DNA of 64,000 nucleotides from Nymphalis io (taxonomy: Eukaryota; Arthropoda; Insecta; Lepidoptera; Nymphalidae): the NCBI RefSeq assembly GCF_905147045.1, contig NC_065907.1, positions 7,192,001 to 7,256,000 on the forward strand, given 5' to 3'. Positions 1 through 12,660 of the stretch are shown here, one piece after another. The notes under the pieces were generated by a model, which saw only the letters and a list, made by a program, of their open reading frames with translations, had not been told where the DNA came from and ran no database searches. Position 1 is the first letter of the stretch; each line of letters opens with the position of its first letter. A program made the position numbers and the translations under genes.

Positions 1-568
1 AAATTCAATGATGACCTTAAGTTGTCAACAAAAATTGTTAAAATATTATGTAATTGTTGTAGCATTCTGCAGCTGCAAATACAGGAATTCTCAACTATTT
101 CAATGGAAATTCACCATTACGAATACACATATATAATATAGCTTTTAATATAAAACATACATTATGACATAAAAATAATAATAATTCTCTCACTACACTA
201 ACGACACTAATTAACAAGCATATCCACGAATTAGACTCAATAATAAACTTGCAACGATAATGCACTTTATATTCGAACAACCACGTAATTGCAATTAAGT
301 ACTTAACGCGCAAGTCCACGTTATCAAATTTGTCAGTAATATTGAGTACCAAACGTATAGCATACTGTTTTGTTTATCGACGTTTATTTAGTGACCAGCT
401 GCAGTATGAGAACGTTAACGGCCAGCTCTACGGGGTAATTAACATAATTGTATATATCTGAGCCACATATTTCATTGCTGATAAACGATTTGATATCGAA
501 AGCGGCTGATGACTCTTGATGACATTGTAGAGACCGTATCATTGCATCTAGTTAGAGAACCTTGGTTC
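1..568. other. AT-rich non-coding stretch
   Basis: AT-rich sequence dense in stops. A short minus-strand reading frame (95-352) has ordinary AT-rich composition and no domain that I can recognise. I see no repeat family or gene here. Confidence 0.6.
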
Positions 569-580
569 TGCGCATGCGCA
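569..580. promoter_or_regulatory. Perfect NRF1-type palindrome
   Basis: The 12-mer TGCGCATGCGCA matches the NRF1 (insect Erect wing) consensus YGCGCATGCGCR at every position and is self-complementary. It sits in AT-rich DNA with a few further CpGs just downstream, in a run of CACGCACACGAACGC. NRF1 sites normally lie close to transcription start sites, so a promoter here is possible, but no gene start is evident within the next kilobase on either strand. Confidence 0.45.
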
Positions 581-2606
581 TACGTTTTCTTACCACGCAC
601 ACGAACGCAACAAACAGATGTTTTAAATAAAAATCTTAATACGTCTCCGTAGGTTGAATACGTAATATATATTATAATACATTCATGTATATAGTGTATA
701 AGTTACCACCATTTAAATGTTATAACACGCTTTTTAAATACGATCTAGTTGTCCGTTCTTCTCGGACCCAGAATATAGAGGGACCTTATTCTGTATGAAC
801 AAACTCGAAACTCACCGCAGAAAACGTATATACGACATTAACCATTATCGTAACTTTTCAAGAATACACGCAGTATGAATGAACAGCAGAATATAGTATA
901 TCACCATAAGTCGGGTCAACATTTCACGGGTGAGTAATGAAGTGAGTTCTTGCAGAGCAGCACTGTTGAGCCCTACCAGCGGCTCACCTTACATTTAATG
1001 GAATCTCGTTGCCGATTCAAAGTGATTTTAAGTCTGTTTTATTCATGATGATTATTATCACTATTAATGATACTCAATCCTGAAACTCAATCCATTATAT
1101 TATAATATACAATAATATATTATATTAATGGATCACGTACTCAATAATTAAAATATGGGCATTCACATCTAATAAAGAAAAAAATTATTAGTATAGTTAT
1201 TTTGTTAGCAGCGTTCGTGTAATGTATTCTAAACATTACTGTAAAGTCCATATTAAAAATAATAACAGCAAAACTTCATACTGGTTTTTCTCGATGGAAT
1301 CTTCACTCCAAACCGGTGAACGGTAGTTGTTTCACGTTTAATACATATTAAAAATATATTTACATATCCTAAAATCCCACGTAAACAAATGTTCTCGTTT
1401 AAATATATTCTGATAAACGCTTGGCAACTGCATTTTTAATCTAAAAATCATTTAAGTAAATCAAACTAATCAGTAAATGATATCTCCTGATACTTTGCAT
1501 ATACATATTTAATAGCTATACACTGGTTATAAGAACGTAGTACTATAATTATAATTAATGTAAAACATCTGTAGTATTACTAGTATATAAGGTTAATGAA
1601 CTTTCTGTTGATTTCTTCTCACATACGTCGTATTTGCATAATTAAAATACTTTACATGTCTACAATTATAAATTCTAAATTTATAAAATTTAATATATAT
1701 ATATATTATTTGATTATTATATCAGACCAGGGATTTCCACTACATCGTATTAATGGGAAAACACAGTTTGGATCAGTTTTCCCGTTATCGCCAACAAGGA
1801 AATTCATTGTAAAAACTTATGCAGCTTATTGGTGCTTGACAAGAACATTATCTATTGGGCCATTTCGGACCTTTAAATATGTAATAAATCATTTTTAATT
1901 ATACCTAAAACCACTCAGAGGTTTAGCTAAAAATGTTCTAAAGACGTGACAAGTTACGCAACGCCGCTCTTCTTTCGAATGTCAAATCAATTATGACAGA
2001 AAGAGAGAAAGAAGAATTTTAATAAACAGATTAACTACTTTTATAAGTAAGGTCATAAGTCTATTGTATTAAGAAGTATGGTAATTGTAAACAAAGTTGA
2101 AATTAAATATTTTACCAGCAAGAAGGTATATTGTATTTTTATATATTAATCATCATTAATATTATAAATGCGACAGTAAAAGTGATTGTTAGTTACGCAG
2201 TCTTAACTAGTAAAAAGCAATGCTATGTGTATTGGTAATGGATTATTGTAATAGAACTAGATATAAATTTAATTTTTGGAAAAAATATATGTATACAATG
2301 TGTCGTTGGTATAACAATAAATAAATAAAAAGACTTTATATTTTCTCATGATTATTATCTTACTAACTTGTGTTTGTTCTGTGAGATTATTTTGTCATAT
2401 TTCGTATTTTTGTTTTTCTTTTACTTTTTTCGTAATGTGTATGTATACCTCGTCAACGAGTTTAGCAGAATAAAATCGTATTAAAAAGATTAATCTTATT
2501 AAGTCAGCTCTTTGTATACCTAAGCAAGTTTCTGATCTGTAGATATGTTGTGTTATGATGCCTTATTGTTTTGCGTTACCACTCTTTTATACGTCGAAAA
2601 GTATCA
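581..2606. other. AT-rich non-coding stretch with an imperfect hairpin
   Basis: No gene is recognised. An A/T-only imperfect inverted repeat lies at 1091-1132, with arms beginning TCCATTATATTATAATA and its near complement. A 100-codon frame at 1596-1898 is half AT-rich low-complexity sequence and half an unrecognised stretch (about 1735-1875) of slightly higher GC. I do not call it a gene. Confidence 0.5.
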
Positions 2607-2661
2607 GTAACAGCCTATGAATGTCCAACTGCTGGACTTTTGCCTCCTCTCAAGGTTTTGA
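2607..2661 (-). repeat. Metulj-like SINE, 3' tail fragment
   Basis: Read on the minus strand, this is the end of the SINE: the AG-rich GGAGG block, CCAGCAGTTGGACATTC, then AGGCTGTTAC. Only the last 55 or so bases survive and the tRNA-like head is missing. Several substitutions against the younger copies suggest an old insertion. Confidence 0.6.
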
Positions 2662-2927
2662 TCTTACTTCACTTTACTCCCAAGCAGTTGGTAGATTCTG
2701 TCGTAATAAAATTTAAAATTCGATCAAAATGTATTGAAACGTATATTGTTTATTATCATACTTAAAATAAATACTACTACTACCTGAGTCTACTGAGTGG
2801 GGCTACTGAGTCTTTATACGTTTTTCAAATCAAATAGTTTTATATAGTATGATCATATAGAAGTGATGACAGGTTTAAAAAATATCATTCACAGAAAAGT
2901 CATCAGAAATTTCGAGAACATAAGATT

Positions 2928-3155
2928 TTGGCGGGAGAGCACAAGGCTGTTTTCCTAGTAAGGCGATCACCTGCGCAAGCGCCACCTGCCGTACATCTGA
3001 AACAGATGCTAGCTAGTGATGGTCAGGGCATATCGATATATTATCAAGACAGTGTTTACGGAAGAAAGTGCAAAACTTTGTTTCATGCGGAATTTATTTT
3101 TTTATCATTTTCACCTTTTCAGAGATTAATGACTTGCTGTCGTTGGAAACGATGA
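2928..3155 (+). other. GC-richer open stretch, unrecognised
   Basis: A reading frame without an ATG (it opens at a TTG) runs about 75 codons through sequence that is visibly richer in G+C than its surroundings between 2928 and 3060. A TTTTGGCGGGA block at its left edge resembles an E2F site, and TGCGCAAGCGCC (2972-2983) is a poor NRF1-like match. The frame could be part of an exon, a regulatory island or an old repeat. I do not recognise the peptide, and no convincing splice pair brackets it. Confidence 0.12.
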
Positions 3156-3476
3156 AGTTTATAGTTATTATAATATCATAAAATATCATTGCTACATTGT
3201 ATGTCGTAAATAAACAGATGTAAGGGAAAATTAAGAAAAGTAAAATGTATTCAAGCTACACAGAACAAATATGGCAAGCACCGATTAAATAAATATAATA
3301 ATAATCATTACTATATTTATAGCTTGTTTGATCTCGTATGTTGTTATATAAATTGTTGAGTTGTCTATCAGTCGGTCTGTATGTAAGTATTAATTTTAGT
3401 AAGTACTTACGTCATTAATGCATATATTTTTTTTCGAAATTATAAATAAAATATTAAAAAGAATAAAAAATTAGCG

Positions 3477-3735
3477 GTACCCACTCCGTTTTTTTGGGGG
3501 TCGTCACGGGATCGCTAACACATGCTACCCCCCGCCCCGACGATTGACCCGCTTATGCGTGCAACCATCCACTAAGGGGTTTCCCGGGTACAGGGAACCC
3601 ACCTTGCTCCGGCAGCGCTTACAGCAGAGAAAAGGTGGGTATAGCCTAAACAACTTCACCCAGTTCTTCTTCGGCTCGGATCATTAGAAACACTCTCCTC
3701 ACGCTGACATTCCGCGGCCTCCTTCTGCTAAAACT
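3477..3735. repeat. GC-rich block, probable transposable-element fragment
   Basis: A sharp-edged block of high GC in AT-rich flanks, starting with GGTACCCACTCCG and containing a run of Cs, a CCCGGGTACAGGG segment and CGGCAGCGCTTACAGCAG. Every frame is interrupted by stops. The abrupt composition change and lack of an open frame fit part of an untranslated or ribosomal-associated LINE region better than a host exon. I recall similar blocks in lepidopteran repeats but cannot place the class. Confidence 0.35.
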
Positions 3736-3789
3736 TCATTAGTACAAATAAAGTTAGCCGAATAATATAATAGCTATTAGATATTAAAT

Positions 3790-3832
3790 AGCCGAGATGG
3801 CTCAGTAGTTAGATAGGACAACCAATGATTGC
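3790..3832 (+). repeat. Metulj-like SINE head fragment
   Basis: AGCCGAGATGGCTCAGTAGT matches the tRNA-like head (box A region) of the Metulj-like SINE, after which similarity fades. Only the promoter end remains, so it is probably an old or broken copy. Confidence 0.4.
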
Positions 3833-4229
3833 GACAAATGCGACAGCATCAGGCTGTGCTCTCACTTATTCAGCACAGCGCAGAGTTCATGGTCTAACCG
3901 GCCAAATAATAATGAATATTATATGTGTATAACAAGTAAGTAATATAGTAATAAGACTAGACAGTACAAAAAATAGGTTATATAATAAACATAATATATA
4001 AATATAATATAAAAAAGGGTCAGTACGTATCACGTCCTCCGACGGGAAGAGCTCCGGAGGCGAAAGAAGACCTGTTTCTATTTTCTATTGTTAGTAGTTA
4101 ATATATTGTAAGCATAATTTAGTAACTATCGCAACACTCTAAATACGCTATTAAATATTAAATAAAAATTAAATTGTAAATAAGGCAGGGGCAATTGTGA
4201 GCCTGTGGATGTAGTTTCATAAAAAAAAC

Positions 4230-4408
4230 CGTTGACTGCGGGCTTAAATCTGGGCAAGCAAGTCTGAATTTACAAGCTTAATTTGTTTTCATAATTCATA
4301 TCATGATCGGTGAATGAAACCTCCCATATCACATGTGTATCCACCAATCCGCATTGGATCAGCGAGGTGGATAAAACATTTTCAAAAGAAGGACGCCTCA
4401 GCCCGGAA
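4230..4408 (+). repeat. Metulj-like SINE, decayed, lacking the extreme head
   Basis: Similarity begins in the box B region (GGGCTTAAATCTGGGCAAGC) and continues through the TGCTTAATTTG, CATCACATGTGTAT, CCACCAATCCGCATTGGA and CCTCAGCCC landmarks. Many substitutions and small indels mark it as old. Confidence 0.6.
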
Positions 4409-4792
4409 ATAGTACATTTGAAAGCCTCTACTTTATAGGCTGAAAGAAATAGGACTTTACTTTTTAACTTTCATTAATACAAAATTAAGAATATCTATAT
4501 TTTGTAATATGTTCCAATGTAATTAGTATAAAATTAATATCGATATAAAAACACATGGAAGCGACACTAGCTAGTCGTTCTTAATTCTCATCTCCCGCGG
4601 GTAATAAATTCGCTTGACGCATTTTAATTAACGCCAGTCAAATTGTATCGCTAAACGCTTTTTAAACACAAAAGCGCTATTTATGCTAAATATATACAAT
4701 GTAAACTACTTGAAAATATACGGAACGACTCTATGATTTTTATCGAGCTGCCATTATACACTTTTATTATAAATTATATACATATATATTTA

Positions 4793-5076
4793 CTGGTGGT
4801 AGAGCTTTGTGCAAGCTTGTCTGGGTAGGTACGACCCACTCATTAGATATTCTACCGCAAAACAGCAGTACTTGGTATTGTTGTGTTCCGGTTTGAAGAG
4901 TGAGTGAGCCAGTGTAATTACAGGCACATGGGACATAACATCTTAGTTCCCAAGGTTAGCGGCACATTGGTGATGTAAGTTAACATTTCTTACAATGCAA
5001 AAGTCTATGGGCGTTGGACCACTTACCATCAGGTAGGTCCATATGCTCGTCCGCCTTCCTATTCTGTAAAAAAAAA
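4793..5076 (+). repeat. B-family retroposon, near full length, poly(A)-tailed
   Basis: Runs from CTGGTGGTAGAGCTTTGTGC through GATATTCTACCGC, GTTCCGGTTTGAAG, GTAATTACAGGCAC and ACTTACCATCAGGT to CGCCTTCCTATTCTGTAAAAAAAAA. The terminal A-run fixes the sense strand. A minus-strand 87-codon frame here is the reverse of the repeat, not a gene. The length, about 280 bp, is the longest seen for this family in the window. Confidence 0.8.
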
Positions 5077-5084
5077 CTATATAA

Positions 5085-5320
5085 AAATAACTGACTGAAT
5101 GACATATCAACGCATAACCCAAGTTACTGGTGCACCGTGAAAATTTGCATACAGGTTTGTTTTCCACAAGTAAGTTAGCGCTAAGGAAGGATTTTTGAAA
5201 ATTCAACCCCTAAGTGATAAAAGGATGAAAGTTTGTATGAAAATCCTCATTTTTAAAGAAAGAGCTTTGGAATTTGGTTATCAACAATTATTAAAAAAAC
5301 ACGGGTAAAGCGCTCGTTGA
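5085..5320 (+). repeat. G-type repeat
   Basis: Contains CTAAGGAAGGATTTTTGAAA and AATTCAACCCCTAAG and ends with ACACGGGTAAAGCGCTCG, where younger lepidopteran copies carry a motif like GCGAAGTCGCGGGC. The same segments recur at 23885-24135. It has no coding capacity, and I do not know the transposon class. Confidence 0.45.
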
Positions 5321-8037
5321 TAAAAAAAAAATCAGAAATATCATAAAACACTTTATATACATTTTTAAGGGAGATATACACTATTTTTTTATACTTTTTT
5401 TATTTTATTATTGTTATTTTTACATATAACTGTATTAAAATTACTTAAATATCAAAAAATATTTTGTCAGGTTTTCGAATACAATGATCAATAATAATTA
5501 AAAACCGAAACACGCAGTTCATGTCAGAGATAAACCTTGTATGTATACAAGGCATTGACAATAAAACTATACGTCGCACATTCTTAAAACCAACCATATA
5601 TTCCTTTAATCCCATTAAAATATTTCATTTACATTGAACATGTTACATGAAAATCGAACATTTTTTACTAAATAAAGCTACAACTACGGGATCACTTTGT
5701 GTAGTTTTAATATTTGATTAAGGCCTGTGATGCATTATGATGAGAGGCAACACAAAATTACAAAGACAAATATAATTTATCGTTTCTTAAATGCCAATAC
5801 TTAAGTTGGAAGCCACAACTTATACACAGTCTTGTCACTGTTCGTTTTATGCCTAGTAACTTAAACATTTACTTAGTAACTTAATAGTAAAAATTTAAAA
5901 TATTAAACGGCCTTATTATGCACATTCATGCAAATTCTCGTTAAATCTTCAATAGGTAATAGTATATAACTATCTATGTCTAAAAAACCAGATCTTGCAA
6001 TGTTATTGTGTAAAAACTGACTTCATTAATCGCTTTAATTAATAATAAATAATATTAATTACTGTTGACAGCCGACTTATGGTGATATACAATTTTAATG
6101 CGTGTATCTTGAAATTTTATTATTATAATGGTCAATGTCGCATGTCAGTTTCTGAGAATTTACGACCGTTTTCCATGGTAGCTCACCACGAGTTTGTTAT
6201 TACAGAATAGCCTTACAGTTCTCATTTAGGTGGTTCTAAAAATTAACGGTCGTAGTTAATACAAAAATTTCATTACTATTAAAAAAGATATAACGTTCTT
6301 TAAAACTAATATTCATTCATAAACAATAGCTTATTAACGTTTCATTCAAGAAAAAGTTACTAAATCGAGTTGGCGTCAGGTAGGCTGCCGAAGTTAAAAT
6401 TCTGCTAACTCTTTTTACCTTTACACCAAGTCTAAAATCAAAATATACTTCATTCAATTAAGTTCTTACGAGTACTTTTGAATCTTGCAAGATTTTATTA
6501 AATTTCAAATTATCACCGCTGGAAGAAATGCAAAAAACTCACGAGTTTTATCTCCTATTAAATTAAATGATATTTTATCGCATTAAAATCACACGACAAT
6601 GATCATTCAAACCTTTTTTGAAAAACAAGCCCTTGGTTGAGTAAGAAATTATCATCATGCCCGCACATAAACAGATCACACATAAATTATCATTTAGTGT
6701 TTGCAACGTTGCATAGCTGCTTATTTTATTTATGTTGTGGTCTAGTAAGTAAGTAAGTGTAATATATTATGCGGTCCGCATAGAGTTTACAAGCACTAAG
6801 CAGAAATAACCTGTACACTGTGAATGTCTATAATAAGTGTTGGTTATCGCGTAAATACGTGCAGGGATAACCTAATTGGTGCATATTTTATTTACCATTT
6901 ACTACTTTATAAAGGTTTCTTTTAAAGTACGACGACACATCAAAGTAAAAAAAAAAACAGGATAAAAACGCTGTAACTCTGTTTATAGTATAAGTGAACG
7001 AAAGATTTTTTTTCGCATCAGAATCCTTTCAATGAAACGTTACAAGTAGAATCGTTGCACATAAATTCAACATTGAAATACTTTTTGAATTTTTGGCCCT
7101 TAACTTTTGAATCGTAAAAAATGAATGAAATTAATGGATTTTATTTTATGATATTACACAATAAATAATTTTTACAGTTATGTTTATACAACAAGAAAAA
7201 AAAAAAAACACAAACTCCGTTCAAACCACAGCACACAGCACATCAGTAAGCAGTTATAATTGTATCCAATTAAAAAAAAACAATTATCAGCCATCAAACA
7301 TACCGGACAAATTATGAAATACACTTCTTCTGACAGCCGGTGATAGCTGTTACAAAGAAAAAGGAAGGAAGAAATCAACCTTCTATCTAAGAGAAATAAA
7401 AAATGGCATCGATACGTCACAATTTGATAAACTGTACTTTTTTAATACTAGTATATATCATTTAAAAGTAAGTTTTATTCTAACATTTTAAAGTTAAGTT
7501 TCTTTAGTAAGTTCTATTCTAAGCCGGTTGAAATTCAGTGACCGGCGATGAACTGTCAAATTGGCCTTAACTAGCAAAAGTCCCATTTCTTGCAGCCTTA
7601 AATATTATTTGTAAAATATATGAAAACACATAATCAAAAATTTGACAATACCGTTAATTTTTTTAAATTGCACCTTGCGTTATACATTCAACGGGTTCTA
7701 ATCCAGTTGACTATCATTTATTAGTCAATAAAAAAAAATCATAGACATTTTAGACATAAGTAATGGAAAAAATAAGAAACGAAAAAAGAAACTTAAAATG
7801 ATTCGATTTTAGTTGCTTTAATTTAATTAAAACTAGGTTCAGATCTTTTAAATCGCTTTTAATTTAACAGTTACTCGACCTAAATTAAGACCCGAATTCT
7901 GGACTATTTTCGATCTTCGACATCTCTTTTCGACAGTTTAAGCAGTGTTCAAGCAGTCTAGAGAGGAACAAAAGCCGGAATAACCTCATGCTATTATATG
8001 CAATCTCGACCTGGTGCGGGTTGGGTCTCCTTTTTAT
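5321..8037. other. Long AT-rich spacer
   Basis: About 2.7 kb with A and T runs and no recognisable gene or repeat family. A 78-codon minus-strand frame at 7184-7420 is rich in Phe, Cys and Leu encoded by A/T-rich codons, typical of a chance frame in such DNA. Confidence 0.5.
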
Positions 8038-8215
8038 TTATTTTTTACATTTCTCGGGTATGCAAATGACTTCACTCCACCTGATGGTAAGTGGTAGTAG
8101 TGTCCAAACGAGACGACGGCTAGTACAGTCGGAAAAATTATCTGCACTAGCCATCCCCCGCCTTGCCGGTCCGCAAGATGCCTCTTCACGCCTCGTTTGA
8201 AGGCTATAAGAGGTG
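8038..8215 (-). repeat. C-family retroposon
   Basis: Sense strand is minus: a T-run and ATTTCTCGGGTATGCAAATGA on the plus strand correspond to its poly(A) end. Landmarks are CTCCACCTGATGGTAAGTGG, CTTGCCGGTCCGCAAGATGC and CTTCACGCCTCGTTTGAAGG. A second good copy is at 62657-62885. A 70-codon plus-strand frame across it is repeat-derived. Confidence 0.65.
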
Positions 8216-8815
8216 AAGTGAGCTTTTCTTAGTGCTTTAAGAACACGACCAAGGAGGTCAGGATCAAGACGAGTTTTCCTCTCCTGGTCAAGGACTTTTT
8301 AACCTTCTCATCAAAAACTGTCAAAATGTCAAATTCTTCAGAATAAAACAGTGATTCAAAAACTTTTACTCGATCTTGTTAGTTTTTTTTTTATAAAATA
8401 TATGAGATTAAGTACAGTATTTTAATGGATTAATTTAGCTGTTGATTGTCACATTTAAGCTGCATTATAAGTTGTTTGCTTTGTTCGCCAACATGTGCTG
8501 AACCAACATAGAATGCCGGAAGAGACAAGACAAACAAGAAATCACCTGCTCAAACATTGCACGACATCTTAATTCTCGATGTTCGACATGTGTAAAATGT
8601 TTTAATTCGACTTATTTTTTAAATTCACTTTATCAACCAACAAATATGAAAATAGAATGAAAAAAAATAAAAACATTTTTATTATTACTCACGTAAGTAA
8701 TCGTATTCGGCTTAAAGTTTTATATAACAAATTACGTAGCATATTACCCAACTTAAAAAATCTCTTGTCTATACTTATCTATCATAAAGAATGTTTTTAA
8801 ATTATTATATATGTA

Positions 8816-8901
8816 CAGTAACAGTAACAGCCTGTTAATGTCCCACTGCTGGGCTAAGGCCTCCTCTCCCTTTTGAGGAGAAGGTTTGGAGCTTGTTCCA
8901 G
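8816..8901 (-). repeat. Metulj-like SINE, 3' end only (5'-truncated)
   Basis: On the minus strand it reads from TGGAACAAGCTCCAAACCTT to the tail ACAGGCTGTTACTGTTACTG, so the tail carries repeated TTACTG units. The head is absent, consistent with truncation during reverse transcription. Confidence 0.75.
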
Positions 8902-8922
8902 TATGTATGTAATAATATTTCA

Positions 8923-9085
8923 AATGCGAAAATGAGTTTGTTTGTTTGTTACGCTTCCGTGTCTTAACTACACAACCGATCATCAGAAAATTGTGCTTAC
9001 ACGTTGTGAAGGGTACAGAAAAGGATCTAGGATACCTAACACCAACCCCCATATTTGACAATGCTTGTAAAAACCCTTTTTTATA
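8923..9085 (+). repeat. G-type repeat
   Basis: Carries GTTTGTTTGTTACGCTTCCG, ACTACACAACCGATCATCAG and GGGTACAGAAAAGGATC, segments common in short lepidopteran repeats. It is non-coding. The minus-strand frame across this and the neighbouring SINE is repeat shadow. Confidence 0.45.
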
Positions 9086-10945
9086 TTTTATTGTATTTTG
9101 ATTTTGACGCTGTTCGTATCTTGGTTCTCATAAGGATCCCCACAACCACAGCGACAATATGCTCATGCTGATTATTTACCCTTACTAACCAATTCTATAA
9201 CCTTCAACGTCAAAGCTGTAATTGAATAAAACGGTTATGGAATAGCCAGCCATTTTAAAAAACAAAATGAAAGTTATTATTTACAAGATTAAAAGTACTT
9301 TAATAGATTAATTACCTTTGATTATAGGAATTGATAATAAGTATTCTATTTTAAGTATTTAATGCAATTCATTTTTATTTTATATTATCATTATAGCATG
9401 TTATAATTATTATATTGTGTTATCACTTTAATAGTTTTATTTAATCAGTATAGTTAAGTTTCTGTCACAAATATTGCTTAGAATAAATCACTACAGCGAT
9501 AAGCGCTTTTGCACGCATTTATCCTATGGTTAAACTATATATATCCTGTTTTATTATTATGTATTGCGTGTAATAAAATTATTATTTTATAAATTTTTGA
9601 CACTTCGCCCGGTAGATATTTCACCGTCTGCAAGAAATGGGTTTTTATAAAAATCGGTCAAGTGTAAGTCTTACTCTCCTGGATTCGTACTGTTATGATT
9701 GAAAATATTATTAAAAAACACAAAACACAAAAGTGCACTAAAAATTTAAAGATAAACCAAATTTAAACTCTATTTAATGAAATAAATTTATGACTACAAT
9801 AATCCACTAGACTTATATACATACATTTACCTATATAATTAATTACTAATATTAATGTCCCACTGCTATAAGTACTATTTTCTTTTTTATTATTATAACC
9901 TCTGGCAGAATTTCATCCGGGCATATGCACGTAAATCATAATTAATAAACTAAAATAAATATCTTTATTATCTAAAAGGTAACGTCAAAAAAAATGCGCT
10001 AAAAATACATTTTATATAATCTGTGGTCTGTACAAGTCATAAACAAGTTCAATGCCAGAAGGAACGCCCGTGTATTCAATAAACTAAATATATTAAGATC
10101 GTAATCATTACGAGACTAAATTTGAAAACAATTAATTCTATTCTTGTTAATATATTGTTATAAAAGTTTAAAAAATATAGTTTATTTGATGCTTCGGTTC
10201 AAGTACTAAGAACTGTGAACTTACGATGAAATATAAATTTCTAGTTTACAAAAACTATATTGTTAAATTTTATACCCGTGTAAGTTTACAACGGTCTTGC
10301 TAATGTAATTTATTTTTTTATACGTGTTTTTTGTTTATATATATTCAACATTCAACAATTTATTATGTTTAAAAATTGCTTTAATTTATTTGTTTATTGG
10401 TTATTCAACAGCGCTTACATTAATTCAATTAATAAATAAAATATATATCAATAAAGCCAAAAAGCATTTTTATGCGTAGAACAAATATAATAGTCATTTT
10501 CTTAATTTCATTATTAATAACAATATAATTGAGCCATAAAAGTTACAACATACCTATAATTAATAATAATAATTCAAAAATGGCACGCATATAAATTCAA
10601 ATGAAAATAAAGTCGTTATATTCGTTCAATCAAATTCATGGTTATCCTTCAGATAACTGAGGGCTCAAAGTTCACGATCAACATCAAACAATGAATTTAT
10701 GTATAACAAAGAATAATAACGTACCTACATACATAAAACGTGCTGAGTAAAGTAACAAGTAAGGTTGTTAAAGAAAAAATAAAGCGCTTACTCCATTTGT
10801 GTGATCCAATGCGGGTTCGTGTATTAGCAATTAGTACTTCAATTTTTTTTTCCAACTCATGCAGATTTCTTTTCCATCCCTTATATCCCAAATACAAGAT
10901 TAAGTAAAAAAACAGTCAAACTCTACGTAGGACAATTACAAATTC
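9086..10945. other. AT-rich spacer
   Basis: No gene or repeat is recognised. One short minus-strand frame (10697-10897) shows no domain. The segment around 9590-9690, with CGCCCGGTAGATATTTCACC, is slightly GC-richer and unexplained. Confidence 0.45.
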
Positions 10946-11222
10946 GTGCAAGCTTTGTGCAAGCTCGTCTGGGTAGGTACCTACTCATCAGATATTCTAC
11001 CGCTAAACAGAAACACTTAGTACCATATTGTTGCATTCCGGGTTGAAGGGTTAGTGAGCCAGTGCCACCTTCAGGCGCAAGGGACATAACATCTTCGTTC
11101 CCAAGTTTGATAGCGCATTTGCGATGTAAAGAATGGTTAATATTTCTTATATCGCCAATGTCTAAAGGTGGTGGTGTCCACATAAAATCAGGGAGCACAT
11201 TCGCCTTTGACATAAAAAAAAC
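10946..11222 (+). repeat. B-family retroposon, moderately diverged
   Basis: Shows GCTTTGTGCAAGCTCGTCTG, GATATTCTACCGC, GCATTCCGGGTTGAAGGG and TTGCGATGTAAAG. The poly(A) end is degraded to ACATAAAAAAAACAC. Overlapping frames on both strands (103 and 68 codons) are repeat-derived. Confidence 0.7.
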
Positions 11223-12355
11223 ACATACAAACAAACAAAAACCATATTTGTTTATACGTATACAATGATTTACAAGATTTTACTGTGCTCTCACGAAAAT
11301 AATGAGTTTTTATTCATCATTTCGACTATTCAGAAAAAAGAAACCTTGGAGATATCGCTATCTTCAATCTTCAAACCGTATTTGCTCCGAGAGCAAAAAC
11401 TTGAAAAACATTATTTGATGATAAAAAACACATCTTTATTGTAATAATTGTTACGTTTATTATATCGCAAACAACCTAAATAGATGCTTGCTACATACGC
11501 TTCTTAAAATCATGAATGCTAGTATTTAATTTATTTGTATTTAATTTAAGATCGGGATGGTTGGCGTTCTATGGGGGAGGCTTTCGTCCAGCAGTGGACG
11601 GCAAAAGGCGAAAAAAAAAAATTAAGATACCGGGGTAAAAAATTTAAATAAAGAATAGTACTAAGCTTAAAATAAAAAAAAATGCTTAAATCACTACATA
11701 TTAAACAAAGCGACTCTCCCGCGCGTCTATCTGAATGCAATAAACTCAAAATCTATCGAACGAATATTCACACTGTTTTCACCTTCCTCAGGAGTATAAT
11801 TCATTAATAATCCAACGGATATGAATTTGTGGGGCTGGGTTTTGCAACATTAGGTCCATGGTCGTCCGATACAAAAAAAAAACATAAAATCTTTTTAAGA
11901 AACTGAGAAAATTTTGCCCAAAGGCTGAGTCTAACGGTGCAGAGAGGCAATAGTGTCAGCGTCTTGGGTACAATGTCACAAGACAATCTTTTAGACGGCG
12001 TGTTTTTGCTATAAATTTGTAATGTGTATTTTGTTTTTTTTTTTTTTTGTATATTATAAAAATGTCGGCAGATACTTTCAACAAATAAATATATAGTTCC
12101 GAGTATATAAAATATTATACACCATCATCAGTAAATTCAATTCAAAATTAAAGATTTTAATATTATATGTAAGACCAAATTATATCTTGTTCATTTGTAA
12201 TAGGCTATATGTTGCCAGTTCCCTGTTTCATATTCTCATATTTATAAAACAACCATATTTTTAGTAAGGCGACATTTAACAAATATATATATATATATAT
12301 AACAGATAAACTAAAACGTATGTGATAATTTAGTTTTTGTTATATTTATCATTGT
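11223..12355. other. AT-rich spacer with a short (AT)n tract
   Basis: No gene is recognised; two short minus-strand frames (11546-11749, 11804-11986) lack any domain. A perfect (AT)n run of about nine units lies at 12283-12301. The segment 11550-11600 contains CAGCAGTGGACGGCAAAAGG, which may be a scrap of another SINE tail. Confidence 0.45.
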
Positions 12356-12660
12356 AGCCGAGATGGCCTAGTGGTTAAAACGCCTGAATCTTACCCGATG
12401 ATCGTGGGTTTAAACCCGGGCAAGCACCACTGAATTTTCATGTGCTTAATTTGTGTTTATAATTCATATCGTGCTTGACGTTGAAGGAAAACATCGTGAG
12501 AAAACCTGCATGTGTCTAATTTCATTGAAATTCTACCACATGTGTATTCTACCAACCCGCATTGGAGCAGCGTTGTGGAATAAGCTCAAACCATCTCCTC
12601 AAAAAAAAAAGGGAGAAGAGGCCTTAGCCCAGCAGTGGGACATTAACAGGCTGTTACTGT
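12356..12660 (+). repeat. Metulj-like SINE, full length (TTACTG tail type)
   Basis: Complete from AGCCGAGATGGCCTAGTGGT (box A) through GGGTTTAAACCCGG (box B), CCACTGAATTTTCATGTGC, CATCGTGAGAAAACCTGC and CCCGCATTGGAGCAGCG to CATTAACAGGCTGTTACTGT. A run of about ten A's lies within the CTCCTC/GAGGAG hairpin segment. I found no clear target-site duplication. Confidence 0.85.

Noticed and set aside
1596..1898. 100-codon plus-strand frame
   Set aside because: Half is A/T low-complexity sequence. The remaining part has no domain, no splice pair and no supporting context.
4943..5206. 87-codon minus-strand frame
   Set aside because: It is antisense to a B-family retroposon and its flank. The same applies to frames at 10923-11268, 21836-22111, 31508-31762 and 53540-53803.
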